A DNA stretch of 6,393 nucleotides from an uncultured Eubacteriales bacterium (GTDB taxonomy: Bacteria; Bacillota; Clostridia; Christensenellales; Borkfalkiaceae), in the NCBI GenBank assembly GCA_902797515.1, contig CADBSX010000002.1:1-6393 (forward strand). The letters run 5' to 3'. The notes below the pieces were generated by a model that had not been told where the DNA came from, made no database searches, and worked only from the letters and a program-made list of their open reading frames with translations. Position numbers and translations under genes: made by a program. How positions within the stretch are numbered: the first letter of the stretch is position 1; each line of letters starts with the position of its first letter. Positions 1 through 6,113 of this stretch are shown one piece after another.

Positions 1-86
1 CGACAAGACATAGAAATTTAAAAAGTGTTTTTAATAAAAAAACGGATATGTTTAATATTTTTTTTCTTAAATTCCCCTGAAAAAAA

Positions 87-115
87 TTGACTTGCGTTTT
101 GCAATCGGCTATAAT
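87..115 (+). promoter_or_regulatory. Sigma-A-type promoter of the PFOR gene
   Basis: The -35 box TTGACT (87-92) matches five of six consensus bases. It is followed after exactly 17 bp by a perfect -10 box TATAAT (110-115). Transcription should begin near 122, giving a leader of about 59 nt. The DNA upstream (1-86) is AT-rich and shows no gene; its A/T runs could help polymerase binding. The near-consensus strength fits a highly expressed housekeeping enzyme. The leader contains only a weak 5-bp hairpin (126-130 with 137-141), and I see no riboswitch or operator. Confidence 0.85.
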
Positions 116-180
116 ATATAAGGTTTAACGCTTTTACGTTAGTCCGTTTATACTATTTAACTATTTTACGGAGGTATTTT

Positions 181-3100
181 ATGAAAATTATGACTATCGA
201 CGGTAATACCGCGGCAAGCCACGTTGCGTACGCTTTCTCGGAAGTCGCGGCTATTTACCCGATCACTCCTTCCTCGCCTATGGCGGAAGTAGCGGACGAG
301 TGGTCCACGCAAGGCAGAACGAATATGTTCGGTCAGACTTTGAGACTCGCGGAAATGCAGTCCGAAGCGGGCGCGGCGGGCGCCGTTCACGGCTCACTCA
401 GCGCGGGCGCGCTTACCGTCACTTACACCGCGTCGCAAGGTCTTTTGCTTATGATCCCGAATATGTACAAGATCTCGGGCGAACTGCTCCCCTGCGTGTT
501 CCACGTCAGCGCGAGGGCTCTCGCCGCGCATTCCCTCAACATTTTCGGCGACCACTCCGACGTTATGGCGTGCCGTCAGACGGGATTCGCGATGCTCGCG
601 TCCGGCTCGGTGCAGGAAGTTATGGATCTCGCGCTCGTAGCGCACCTTTCCACTTTAAAGGCGAAAGTTCCCTTCCTTCACTTCTTCGACGGTTTCAGAA
701 CGAGCCACGAAATATCGAAGATAGAAGTTATCGACTACGAGGATATGAAAAAACTCGTCGATATGAACGACATAGCGAATTTCAGAGCGAGAGCGCTCAA
801 TCCCGATCATCCGATCCAGAAAGGCACGGCGCAGAACAGCGACACCTATTTCCAGAACAGAGAGACGGCGAACGCGTATTATAACGCGACTCCCGCGATC
901 GTTCAGAGGATGATGGACAAGGTAAATAAACTCACGGGCAGAAATTACCACCTCTTCGACTACGTAGGTGCGCCCGACGCGGAAAACGTCATCGTCATTA
1001 TGGGCAGCGGCGCGGAAGCGATCGAAGAAACCATAAACAGGATGAATAAAGAAGGACATAAGGTCGGCGTTCTGAAAGTCAGACTTTACCGTCCTTTCGA
1101 CGCGAAGGCGTTCTCGAAAGCCCTTCCGCGTTCGGTCAAAAAACTCGCAGTCCTCGACAGGACGAAAGAGCCCGGCTCTCTCGGCGAGCCCCTCTATCTC
1201 GACGTGTGCGCGGCTCTCACCGAAACGGGCAGAAAGAAAGTCAAGGTTTACGGCGGAAGATATGGTCTCGGCTCGAAGGAATTCAATCCGTCCATGGTTT
1301 ACGCGGTTTACAAGAACCTCGAACAGGATAAGCCGAAGAACCACTTCACCGTAGGCATCTACGACGATATAACCAACACTTCGATAGATTTCTCCGAGCA
1401 GTACAACGCAGCCCCCGAAGGGACGATAAGTTGTAAATTCTACGGTCTCGGCTCCGACGGAACGGTCGGCGCGAACAAGAACTCGATAAAGATAATAGGC
1501 GACCATACGGATATGTACGCGCAAGGTTATTTCTTCTACGATTCCAAAAAATCGGGCGGCATAACCGTTTCTCATCTCCGTTTCGGAAAGACGCCGATAC
1601 AGTCGTCTTACCTTATCGACGCGGCGGACTTCATCGCTTGCTCGCAGCCCTCTTACGTCACGAGATACGACATGGCGACCGACCTCAAAGACGGCGGCAA
1701 ATTCCTTCTTAACTGCGAGTGGGATACCGCTGAAAAACTCGCGGAAAACCTCCCCGCGACCATGAAGCGCACTCTCGCGAAAAAACACGCGAAACTCTAC
1801 GTTATAGACGCTATAAAGATAGCGCAGTCGATAGGGCTCGGCGGAAGGACCAACGCCATAATGCAGGCGGCGTTCTTCAAGATAAATCCCGAAATAATGC
1901 CTTACGCGGAAGCCGAGGACTGGATGAAACAGTACGTCAAGAAGTCCTACGGCAAGAAAGGCGACGACGTGGTAAATATGAACTACGCGGCGATAGACAA
2001 GGCGTCGTCCGAACTCAAAGAAGTCGCCGTTCCCGCAAGTTGGGCGAACGCGACCACGGGCGCCGCTCCCGTCAAACTCGCGGACGATAAGTATTTCAGA
2101 GAAGTTATCCATCCGATAATTTCCCTTCAGGGCGATAAACTTCCCTCTTCCGCTTTCAACGCGGACGGCTCCGTTCCTACGGGCACGACCAGATTCGAGA
2201 AGAGAGGCGTCGCGGTCAACGTTCCGAAGTGGAACGCCGAAAACTGTATTCAGTGCAATCAGTGCGCGTTCGTGTGTCCGCACGCATGTATCCGTCCCGC
2301 TCTCGTAAAGGACGGTGCGGAAAAGCCCGCTTCCTTCGAGACCAAAGCGGCTATGGGACTTAAAGGCTATTCTTACAGGATGCAACTCTCCCCTCTCGAC
2401 TGTCTCGGCTGCGGCGTCTGCGCCAACGTCTGCCCGACGAAAGAGGACAAGAAAGCGCTGACGATGGTCCCGCTCGAAACAGTGGTGAAAGACGAAGTCG
2501 TAAACTACGAATACAGCGAAAAATTGCCGAAAGTCGATACGAAAGAAGTATTCAAGCCGACCACGGTCAAAGGCTCGCAGTTCAACAAGCCGCTCTTCGA
2601 GTTCTCGGGCGCGTGCGCGGGCTGCGGCGAAACGCCTTATATAAAGGTAATAACTCAACTCTTCGGCGACCGTATGATAGTCGCGAACGCGACGGGCTGC
2701 TCGTCCATTTACGGCGGCTCTTCCCCGACGTGTCCTTACACGAAGAACGACGAGGGCAAAGGTCCGGCTTGGGCTAACAGTCTTTTCGAGGACAACGCCG
2801 AATACGGTTACGGTTTCCACCTCGCTTACGCGCAGAGAAGAAGCAAACTCGGCGACCTTATGAGACGCGGTCTCGAACTCGGTCTTCGCGGAAGATGCGC
2901 GGAAGCGTTCAGAACGTGGCTCGCCAACAAGAAGAGCGGCGAAATAACCAAACAAGTCGCGAAAAACCTCGAAATCGCTCTTCCCTCGGCTATAAAGAAC
3001 AATAAGGGCGAACTCAAAGAAATACTCAAAGAGGTCAACGACTCGCTCGACTGCGTGACGAAGAAATCCATCTGGATATTCGGCGGCGACGGCTGGGCTT

Positions 3101-3705
3101 ACGATATAGGTTACGGCGGTCTCGATCACGTTCTCGCTATGGGCGAAGACGTCAACGTGCTCGTCGTCGATACCGAAGTTTATTCCAACACCGGCGGACA
3201 GGCGAGTAAATCCACGCCGACGGGCTCCGTCGCGAAATTCGCCGCGGGCGGAAAGAGAGTAAAGAAAAAGGACCTCGGCATGATGGCTATGAGTTACGGA
3301 TACGTTTACGTCGCGCAGTGCGCTATGGGCTCGAACAAACAGCAGTTCCTGAACGCTATAACCGAGGCGGAAGCGTACGACGGACCGTCGCTTATCATCT
3401 GCTACGCGCCTTGTATCAACCACGGTATCAAGATGAGCAACTCGCAGAACGAAGAGAAGAAGGCGGTCGACGCGGGATATTGGCACCTTTACAGATACAA
3501 TCCCGAAAAAGTCGGCACGGAAGTAAATCCGTTCACGCTCGACAGCAAAGATCCTACCGAAAGTTATCAGTCGTTCATTTTGGGCGAAACGCGTTACGCG
3601 TCGCTTAAAAAGGCTCAACCGGAACTCGCGGAAAAACTCTTTGAAAGAGCGGAAGAAGAAAACACCGCAAGACTTCAGAAGTATAAAAATCTCGCGGGAA
3701 AATAA
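181..3705 (+). CDS. nifJ: Pyruvate:ferredoxin (flavodoxin) oxidoreductase, single-chain
   Basis: This cytoplasmic enzyme oxidises pyruvate with CoA to acetyl-CoA and CO2 and passes electrons to ferredoxin or flavodoxin, using thiamine diphosphate and three [4Fe-4S] clusters. At 1174 aa it has the usual length of the fused, homodimeric form. Visible parts in order: pyrimidine-binding domain with YPITPSSPMAE (26-36), E62 and R112, at the positions of the Thr, Glu and Arg active-site residues of the Desulfovibrio africanus enzyme; transketolase-C-like domain (about 250-390); gamma domain beginning at GLGSDGTVGANKN (422-434); two ferredoxin-like clusters, C689/C692/C695/C699 and C741/C744/C747/C751; and the diphosphate-binding domain with proximal-cluster cysteines C812, C815, C840 and C1078, E817, GDGWAYDIG (969-977 region) and DTEVYSNTGGQ (997-1007). 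No key residue is missing. The start is set by GGAGGT at 170-175, five bases before ATG. The gene is monocistronic, with its own promoter and terminator. Direction in the cell (pyruvate breakdown or synthesis) cannot be read from sequence, but breakdown is usual in fermenters. Confidence 0.97.
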   Translation: MKIMTIDGNTAASHVAYAFSEVAAIYPITPSSPMAEVADEWSTQGRTNMFGQTLRLAEMQSEAGAAGAVHGSLSAGALTVTYTASQGLLLMIPNMYKISGELLPCVFHVSARALAAHSLNIFGDHSDVMACRQTGFAMLASGSVQEVMDLALVAHLSTLKAKVPFLHFFDGFRTSHEISKIEVIDYEDMKKLVDMNDIANFRARALNPDHPIQKGTAQNSDTYFQNRETANAYYNATPAIVQRMMDKVNKLTGRNYHLFDYVGAPDAENVIVIMGSGAEAIEETINRMNKEGHKVGVLKVRLYRPFDAKAFSKALPRSVKKLAVLDRTKEPGSLGEPLYLDVCAALTETGRKKVKVYGGRYGLGSKEFNPSMVYAVYKNLEQDKPKNHFTVGIYDDITNTSIDFSEQYNAAPEGTISCKFYGLGSDGTVGANKNSIKIIGDHTDMYAQGYFFYDSKKSGGITVSHLRFGKTPIQSSYLIDAADFIACSQPSYVTRYDMATDLKDGGKFLLNCEWDTAEKLAENLPATMKRTLAKKHAKLYVIDAIKIAQSIGLGGRTNAIMQAAFFKINPEIMPYAEAEDWMKQYVKKSYGKKGDDVVNMNYAAIDKASSELKEVAVPASWANATTGAAPVKLADDKYFREVIHPIISLQGDKLPSSAFNADGSVPTGTTRFEKRGVAVNVPKWNAENCIQCNQCAFVCPHACIRPALVKDGAEKPASFETKAAMGLKGYSYRMQLSPLDCLGCGVCANVCPTKEDKKALTMVPLETVVKDEVVNYEYSEKLPKVDTKEVFKPTTVKGSQFNKPLFEFSGACAGCGETPYIKVITQLFGDRMIVANATGCSSIYGGSSPTCPYTKNDEGKGPAWANSLFEDNAEYGYGFHLAYAQRRSKLGDLMRRGLELGLRGRCAEAFRTWLANKKSGEITKQVAKNLEIALPSAIKNNKGELKEILKEVNDSLDCVTKKSIWIFGGDGWAYDIGYGGLDHVLAMGEDVNVLVVDTEVYSNTGGQASKSTPTGSVAKFAAGGKRVKKKDLGMMAMSYGYVYVAQCAMGSNKQQFLNAITEAEAYDGPSLIICYAPCINHGIKMSNSQNEEKKAVDAGYWHLYRYNPEKVGTEVNPFTLDSKDPTESYQSFILGETRYASLKKAQPELAEKLFERAEEENTARLQKYKNLAGK

Positions 3706-3721
3706 AATAATATTTCCGTAA

Positions 3722-3758
3722 AAAACGGGCGGCGGACTTTCGGTCCGCCGCCCGTTTT
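3722..3758 (+). terminator. Rho-independent terminator of the PFOR gene
   Basis: A perfect 16-bp inverted repeat (3722-3737 with 3743-3758) encloses the 5-base loop TTTCG. The stem core is GC-rich and flanked by A4/T4 ends, so the terminal U run forms part of the stem. It begins 17 bases after the PFOR stop codon. Because it carries an A run on the left as well, it could also stop transcripts arriving from the HU side. Confidence 0.92.
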
Positions 3759-3772
3759 GAAATAAAAGTAAA

Positions 3773-3799
3773 AAAAGCGGGGCGACGCGCCCCGCTTTT
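3773..3799 (-). terminator. Rho-independent terminator of the HU gene
   Basis: A 12-bp perfect inverted repeat (3773-3784 with 3788-3799) with an ACG loop lies 12 bases past the HU stop codon. Read on the minus strand, the GC stem ends in six U residues (complement of A3771-A3776). The right side has four T residues, so some activity on the plus strand is possible too. Only 14 bases separate it from the PFOR terminator. Confidence 0.9.
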
Positions 3800-3811
3800 C
3801 CCGACTTTAAA

Positions 3812-4087
3812 TCAGTTGTTGAATTGATCTTTGTAAGCCTTGCTGAACTTCACCGCAGGCGCTTTGCAAGCCTTTATCTCGACCTTTTCGCCCGTAAGCG
3901 GATTTACGCCTTCTCTCGCCTCTTTATCTTTGAGAGAGAAAGTCGCGAAACCGGAAATATGGATGTATTCGCCCTTCTGTAAACTCTCGGAAAGAGTGCC
4001 TATAAACGCGTTGAAATAACTCTCCGCCTCTTTGATGGTAACGCCGAGGTTGTCGGCGTACGCTCTGATAAATTCGCTCTTGTTCAT
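3812..4087 (-). CDS. hup: HU-family DNA-binding (nucleoid) protein
   Basis: A 91-aa basic protein of the HU/IHF family, the normal length for HU. Such dimers bind DNA with little sequence specificity, bend it, and organise the nucleoid. The helical N-terminal half starts MNKSEFIRAYADNLG, the family signature GFATFSLKDKEAREG is at 46-60, the beta-arm tip is VNPLTG (61-66), and the C-terminus is KAPAVKFSKAYKDQFNN. The DNA-intercalating proline (P63) and the adjacent asparagine (N62) are kept, but the arginine usually before them (RNP) is valine here. The start is supported by GGAGGG on the minus strand (4094-4099), six bases from ATG. The gene is monocistronic, with its own promoter (4163-4192) and terminator. 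HU rather than sequence-specific IHF is favoured because it is a single gene in a Clostridia-like genome. Confidence 0.95.
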   Translation of the reverse strand: MNKSEFIRAYADNLGVTIKEAESYFNAFIGTLSESLQKGEYIHISGFATFSLKDKEAREGVNPLTGEKVEIKACKAPAVKFSKAYKDQFNN

Positions 4088-4101
4088 GTTTTTCCCTCCG
4101 T

Positions 4102-4120
4102 TCGCGTTCCTTAAACGCGA
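4102..4120 (-). promoter_or_regulatory. Hairpin in the HU leader next to the ribosome binding site
   Basis: TCGCGTT and AACGCGA form a 7-bp perfect stem (4102-4108 with 4114-4120) with a 5-base loop. In the HU messenger it ends two bases before the Shine-Dalgarno sequence, so it could protect the 5' end or affect ribosome access. On the plus strand it is followed by seven T residues (4121-4127) and would look like a terminator, but no plus-strand gene reads into it. Function is inferred. Confidence 0.45.
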
Positions 4121-4162
4121 TTTTTTTATTTAATTCACGCAATTCACGTAAACTTTGAGTTT

Positions 4163-4192
4163 ATTATAACACAAAATCCCCGAATTTATCAA
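4163..4192 (-). promoter_or_regulatory. Sigma-A-type promoter of the HU gene, extended -10
   Basis: On the minus strand TTGATA (4192 to 4187) is followed after 18 bp by a perfect TATAAT (4168 to 4163). The -10 is preceded by TG plus one base, an extended -10. Transcription should start near 4156, giving a leader of roughly 70 nt. Two copies of AATTCACG (4132-4139 and 4141-4148, plus-strand reading, 9-bp period) lie just inside the transcript and could be an operator, though that is only a guess. The phased A/T tracts lie directly upstream of the -35. Confidence 0.8.
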
Positions 4193-4202
4193 CTTTTTTT
4201 AT

Positions 4203-4290
4203 AAAAAATATAAAAATTTTTGAAAAATTTGAGAAAATTTTAAATTTTTTTGCGTTTTTAAAGGTTTTTCGCCGTTTTTTTGCTGTTTTC
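4203..4290. other. Helically phased A/T tracts, predicted curved DNA
   Basis: Runs of A and/or T are centred near 4216, 4227, 4237, 4248, 4257, 4267, 4278 and 4287, that is every 9 to 11 bp, separated by short G- or C-containing spacers. A-tracts in phase with the helix bend DNA. The segment sits between two divergent promoters, just upstream of the HU -35, and could act as an UP-like element or as a binding site for HU itself. It contains no open reading frame or other recognisable gene. Confidence 0.5.
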
Positions 4291-4324
4291 AGGTCGTCAA
4301 AAAGACTTTCCGACGGCTTTTTCC

Positions 4325-4353
4325 TTGACAAAAACGTTATATTATATTAAACT
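4325..4353 (+). promoter_or_regulatory. Candidate sigma-A-type promoter of the PHP-like gene
   Basis: A perfect TTGACA (4325-4330) is followed after 17 bp by TAAACT (4348-4353), which matches four of six -10 bases. The surrounding TATATTA-rich DNA offers other registers with worse spacing. Transcription from this register would begin near 4360, only about five bases before the first possible start codon and about 23 before the second. Confidence 0.55.
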
Positions 4354-4364
4354 TATGATATTAA

Positions 4365-5540
4365 ATGGGAAAAACTTTATCTATGCAGAACGAAAAACTT
4401 GTCGAACTTCTCGGCAAAAAGAGAAAGAAAAAGAGAATAAACGCGATAAAGAAATTCGCGAAGGAAAACTATTCGGGCGGATTCGGTTCTCCCGCGTCTT
4501 CCGGTTTTCACTTCGCGTTCAGGTCGATCTATTCGGGCGCGGACAAATCCCCCTCTTTATGCGTGTATCACGCGAAGAAATTCGGTATTCCCGTCGCCGC
4601 CCTTATCGACTATTGCACGCTCGACGGCGTAACGGAATTCTACAAAGCCGAGGACTCGCTCGGCGGCGTGTATTTCTGCGGAACGGAAGTTAAAGTCAAC
4701 GCGCTCGGCGAAAAGCGTTCTCTGCTCGCCGTCGGTATTCCGCACGGCTCGGAAAAGCGTTTCGGAAAAGAGATGAAGCCGTTTTACGATTCAAGGCTCA
4801 AAAGGGCGAAAAACGCGCTCTCTTACCTCGCGGAAAAATGCGCGGAAAAAGGAATTAAGACGGACGAACGCGCGGGCAAAAAAGTAAGTTCGGAAGAAGA
4901 GGCGTATATGCTCTTTGCGGAAACGGTCGTAAAAGCGCTTTCCTGCGAAGAGGATGTAAAACGGTTTTTGGTCGGAAGTTTCGGCGCGGAAGAAACGGAC
5001 GAAAGGCTGAATATCCTTTCGGATTTTTCAAATCCTTTATATATAAGCGACCTCGCGGAAATAACCGCGTCCCTCGTTCCCGAAAGCGAGATATCCGAGC
5101 CGCTCGAAAATTACTCACGCTTTTCTCTTCTCGCGGACAAATACAATTCTATTTGCCTTCTCGTCTATAACGGCGAAGGCGCGGAAAACGCGGTGAAAAA
5201 AGCGGCGGATCTCGCCGCGAAAGGAATAGCCGTCGATCCCGAAAAGTACGGCGAAGAAACCGCCGCGGAAATTTACGACGCCTGCGAAAAAGCCGACCTT
5301 ATCGCGATCGCGGTCTCAACGGTTTCGAGTCCGAGGAAAAAATTCGATTTCTCGTTCAAAGACAAATCGCTCGCAAAAAAATTCCTCGTGAACTCCCTCG
5401 CTATCGCCGGACACGAGATAGCGGCGAGCATCAATCCCGCCGACGGGCTGTTTTCGCCCTCGCAATCGGCGAGAACGGACATGTTCGCGGAAAAAATACG
5501 CCTGTTTTCGAGAATAGGCTCGAAAGGTCTGCCGCTGTAA
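4365..5540 (+). CDS. Divergent PHP-domain-like protein with degraded metal site
   Basis: A 391-aa soluble protein without signal peptide or membrane segment, with a very basic N-terminus (about 18-30). It resembles clostridial PHP (polymerase and histidinol phosphatase) domain proteins of about 400 aa. The segment after residue 47 matches their opening HxH...YS region, IDYCTLDG (81-88) their DHD...DG motif, GTEVKV (106-111) the following Glu strand, IPHG (125-128) a conserved His loop, SSPRKKF (321-327) their NSPRQSF, and the tail with GHE (349-351) and GLFSP (361-365) their C-terminal end. The HxH pair is not intact and DHD has become D82-Y83-C84, so metal-dependent phosphoesterase activity is doubtful; E108 and H127 remain. 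Start: ATG 4365 has no Shine-Dalgarno sequence and lies almost at the predicted transcript start; ATG 4383 (19 codons shorter by 6 residues only) has weak GGGA 12 bases upstream. Substrate and role are unknown. It has its own promoter and ends before the hairpin at 5571. Confidence 0.75.
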   Translation: MGKTLSMQNEKLVELLGKKRKKKRINAIKKFAKENYSGGFGSPASSGFHFAFRSIYSGADKSPSLCVYHAKKFGIPVAALIDYCTLDGVTEFYKAEDSLGGVYFCGTEVKVNALGEKRSLLAVGIPHGSEKRFGKEMKPFYDSRLKRAKNALSYLAEKCAEKGIKTDERAGKKVSSEEEAYMLFAETVVKALSCEEDVKRFLVGSFGAEETDERLNILSDFSNPLYISDLAEITASLVPESEISEPLENYSRFSLLADKYNSICLLVYNGEGAENAVKKAADLAAKGIAVDPEKYGEETAAEIYDACEKADLIAIAVSTVSSPRKKFDFSFKDKSLAKKFLVNSLAIAGHEIAASINPADGLFSPSQSARTDMFAEKIRLFSRIGSKGLPL

Positions 5541-5541
5541 A

Positions 5542-5570
5542 GTATAAATAAATTTTTTCAAGTCAATAAT
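5542..5570 (+). promoter_or_regulatory. Candidate sporulation-type promoter of the small exported protein gene
   Basis: GTATAAA (5542-5548) and GTCAATAAT (5562-5570) recur with identical spacing at 6052-6080 before the next gene. GTATA fits the -35 consensus GHATR recalled for Bacillus sigma F and sigma G. The right half fits the recalled sigma F -10 (GGHRARHTX) only partly. No good sigma-A -35 lies at the right distance from the TATAAA. Predicted transcription start is about 5576-5578, inside the left arm of the hairpin at 5571-5609. Confidence 0.5.
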
Positions 5571-5615
5571 ACCTCCGTGTTTCCGAGTGACCGACGGAAA
5601 CGCGGAGGTTTTTTT
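5571..5615 (+). terminator. Terminator of the PHP-like gene that also embeds the next ribosome binding site
   Basis: A 15-bp stem (5571-5585 with 5595-5609, one G-U pair at 5578/5602) encloses a 9-base loop and is followed by T5610-T5615. With T5609 the run is seven T. It starts 31 bases after the stop codon of the PHP-like gene. The right arm contains GGAGGT (5604-5609), the Shine-Dalgarno sequence of the gene starting at 5616, and the start codon touches the end of the U-tract. Confidence 0.85.
5604..5609 (+). promoter_or_regulatory. Ribosome binding site held in the terminator stem
   Basis: GGAGGT lies six bases before ATG 5616 and is an ideal Shine-Dalgarno sequence. In RNA that includes 5571-5576 (ACCTCC) all six bases are paired. 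In RNA starting near 5577 those partners are absent and the site is free. This site decides the start codon at 5616 over the GTG at 5577. Confidence 0.8.
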
Positions 5616-6032
5616 ATGCCGAAAACGATTTTCATTACAATATGTTCAGTATTCGTTCTTTTTACGCTTACGCTCGGCGCAGGCGCGGAATTAAAAGGCG
5701 ACGGCGAACACGTCTTTTATCTATACCGCGAATCGTCGGGCTGTAAAATAGTCAGGACGACCGAAGAGAAAGCCGACGAATTTATCTATTTCAAACAGAG
5801 CCTGAAAGGCGAGAGCGCGGAATTAAAAGACGAAGAGCGCGCGGCTGAAATCATAGAGAAACTCGGCGCGAAAGAGGTGTTTTCGGAAAGCGGCGACGGA
5901 TTTTACAACCGTTACTACTACACGCCGAAAATTTCCCGATACGTTATCCTTCGCGGCAGGAAGATAAATCTTCACCTCGCCGTAGGGAATAAAGTTTCCG
6001 TCGGCTCGCCCTTAATTTTCGGAAGTTACTGA
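5616..6032 (+). CDS. Small exported protein with YwmB-like C-terminus
   Basis: The product is 138 aa. Residues 4-20 are strongly hydrophobic and are followed by GAGAEL, which gives a plausible signal peptidase site after A24 (a retained N-terminal anchor is the alternative). The mature part of about 114 aa is charged. A DEERAAEIIEKLGAKEV helix (72-88) is followed by a beta-rich end with YYYTPKISRYVILRGRKINLHLAV (100-123) and GSPLIFGSY (130-138). That end resembles the end of YwmB-family proteins, which in Bacillus subtilis are encoded near murAA, spoIID and spoIIQ; the protein here is shorter than the roughly 240-aa Bacillus form. This assignment is from memory of family patterns and is moderate. 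The start is fixed by the ideal GGAGGT six bases upstream and by the signal peptide beginning MPKTIF. An upstream GTG (5577) in frame would lie in the hairpin and is rejected. Probably acts at the cell surface or between spore membranes; biochemical role unknown. Confidence 0.8.
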   Translation: MPKTIFITICSVFVLFTLTLGAGAELKGDGEHVFYLYRESSGCKIVRTTEEKADEFIYFKQSLKGESAELKDEERAAEIIEKLGAKEVFSESGDGFYNRYYYTPKISRYVILRGRKINLHLAVGNKVSVGSPLIFGSY

Positions 6033-6051
6033 AAATTTTTTCGTTTTACCG

Positions 6052-6080
6052 GTATAAAATAATTTTCCGAGGTCAATAAT
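6052..6080 (+). promoter_or_regulatory. Candidate sporulation-type promoter of the membrane protein gene
   Basis: GTATAAA (6052-6058) and GGTCAATAAT (6071-6080) repeat the layout of the element at 5542-5570, offset by exactly 510 bp. Here the right half begins GG, closer to the recalled sigma F -10. Transcription would begin near 6087, leaving a leader of about 27 nt that contains GGAGG (6100-6104). Confidence 0.5.
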
Positions 6081-6113
6081 CAACGTGCAATCAAAAATCG
6101 GAGGAACAAATTT

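Noticed and set aside
126..141. Hairpin in the PFOR leader (TAACG with CGTTA)
   Set aside because: Only five AT-rich base pairs with a 6-base loop, no U-tract and no recognisable riboswitch core; expected by chance.
2826..3071. Minus-strand 81-codon frame with a hydrophobic run
   Set aside because: It lies wholly within the PFOR diphosphate-binding region, has no ribosome binding site, and is best explained as an out-of-frame shadow.
655..3618. A 987-codon open frame on the minus strand inside the PFOR gene
   Set aside because: It is in exact codon register with PFOR, so its stops can arise only where PFOR uses TTA, CTA or TCA. These codons are almost avoided here and the frame ends at such a codon (TTA at 655). 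The translation shows no family pattern, while the plus strand encodes a complete PFOR.
4293..4325. Terminator-like GTCG / CGAC repeat followed by CTTTTTCC before the PHP-like gene
   Set aside because: The stem is only four bases, the loop is long, and no plus-strand gene lies upstream to be terminated.
5577..5615. GTG at 5577 as an upstream start for the small exported protein
   Set aside because: It lies inside the terminator stem, has no ribosome binding site, and would add a charged stretch before the signal peptide. ATG 5616 has an ideal GGAGGT at six bases.
6031..6067. AT-rich dyad after the small exported protein gene (GAAAATT with AATTTTC, and TTTTA with TAAAA inside) as a terminator
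   Set aside because: The stems are almost all A-U, the long U-run is inside the structure, and the region overlaps the shared promoter-like block, so termination is not supported.
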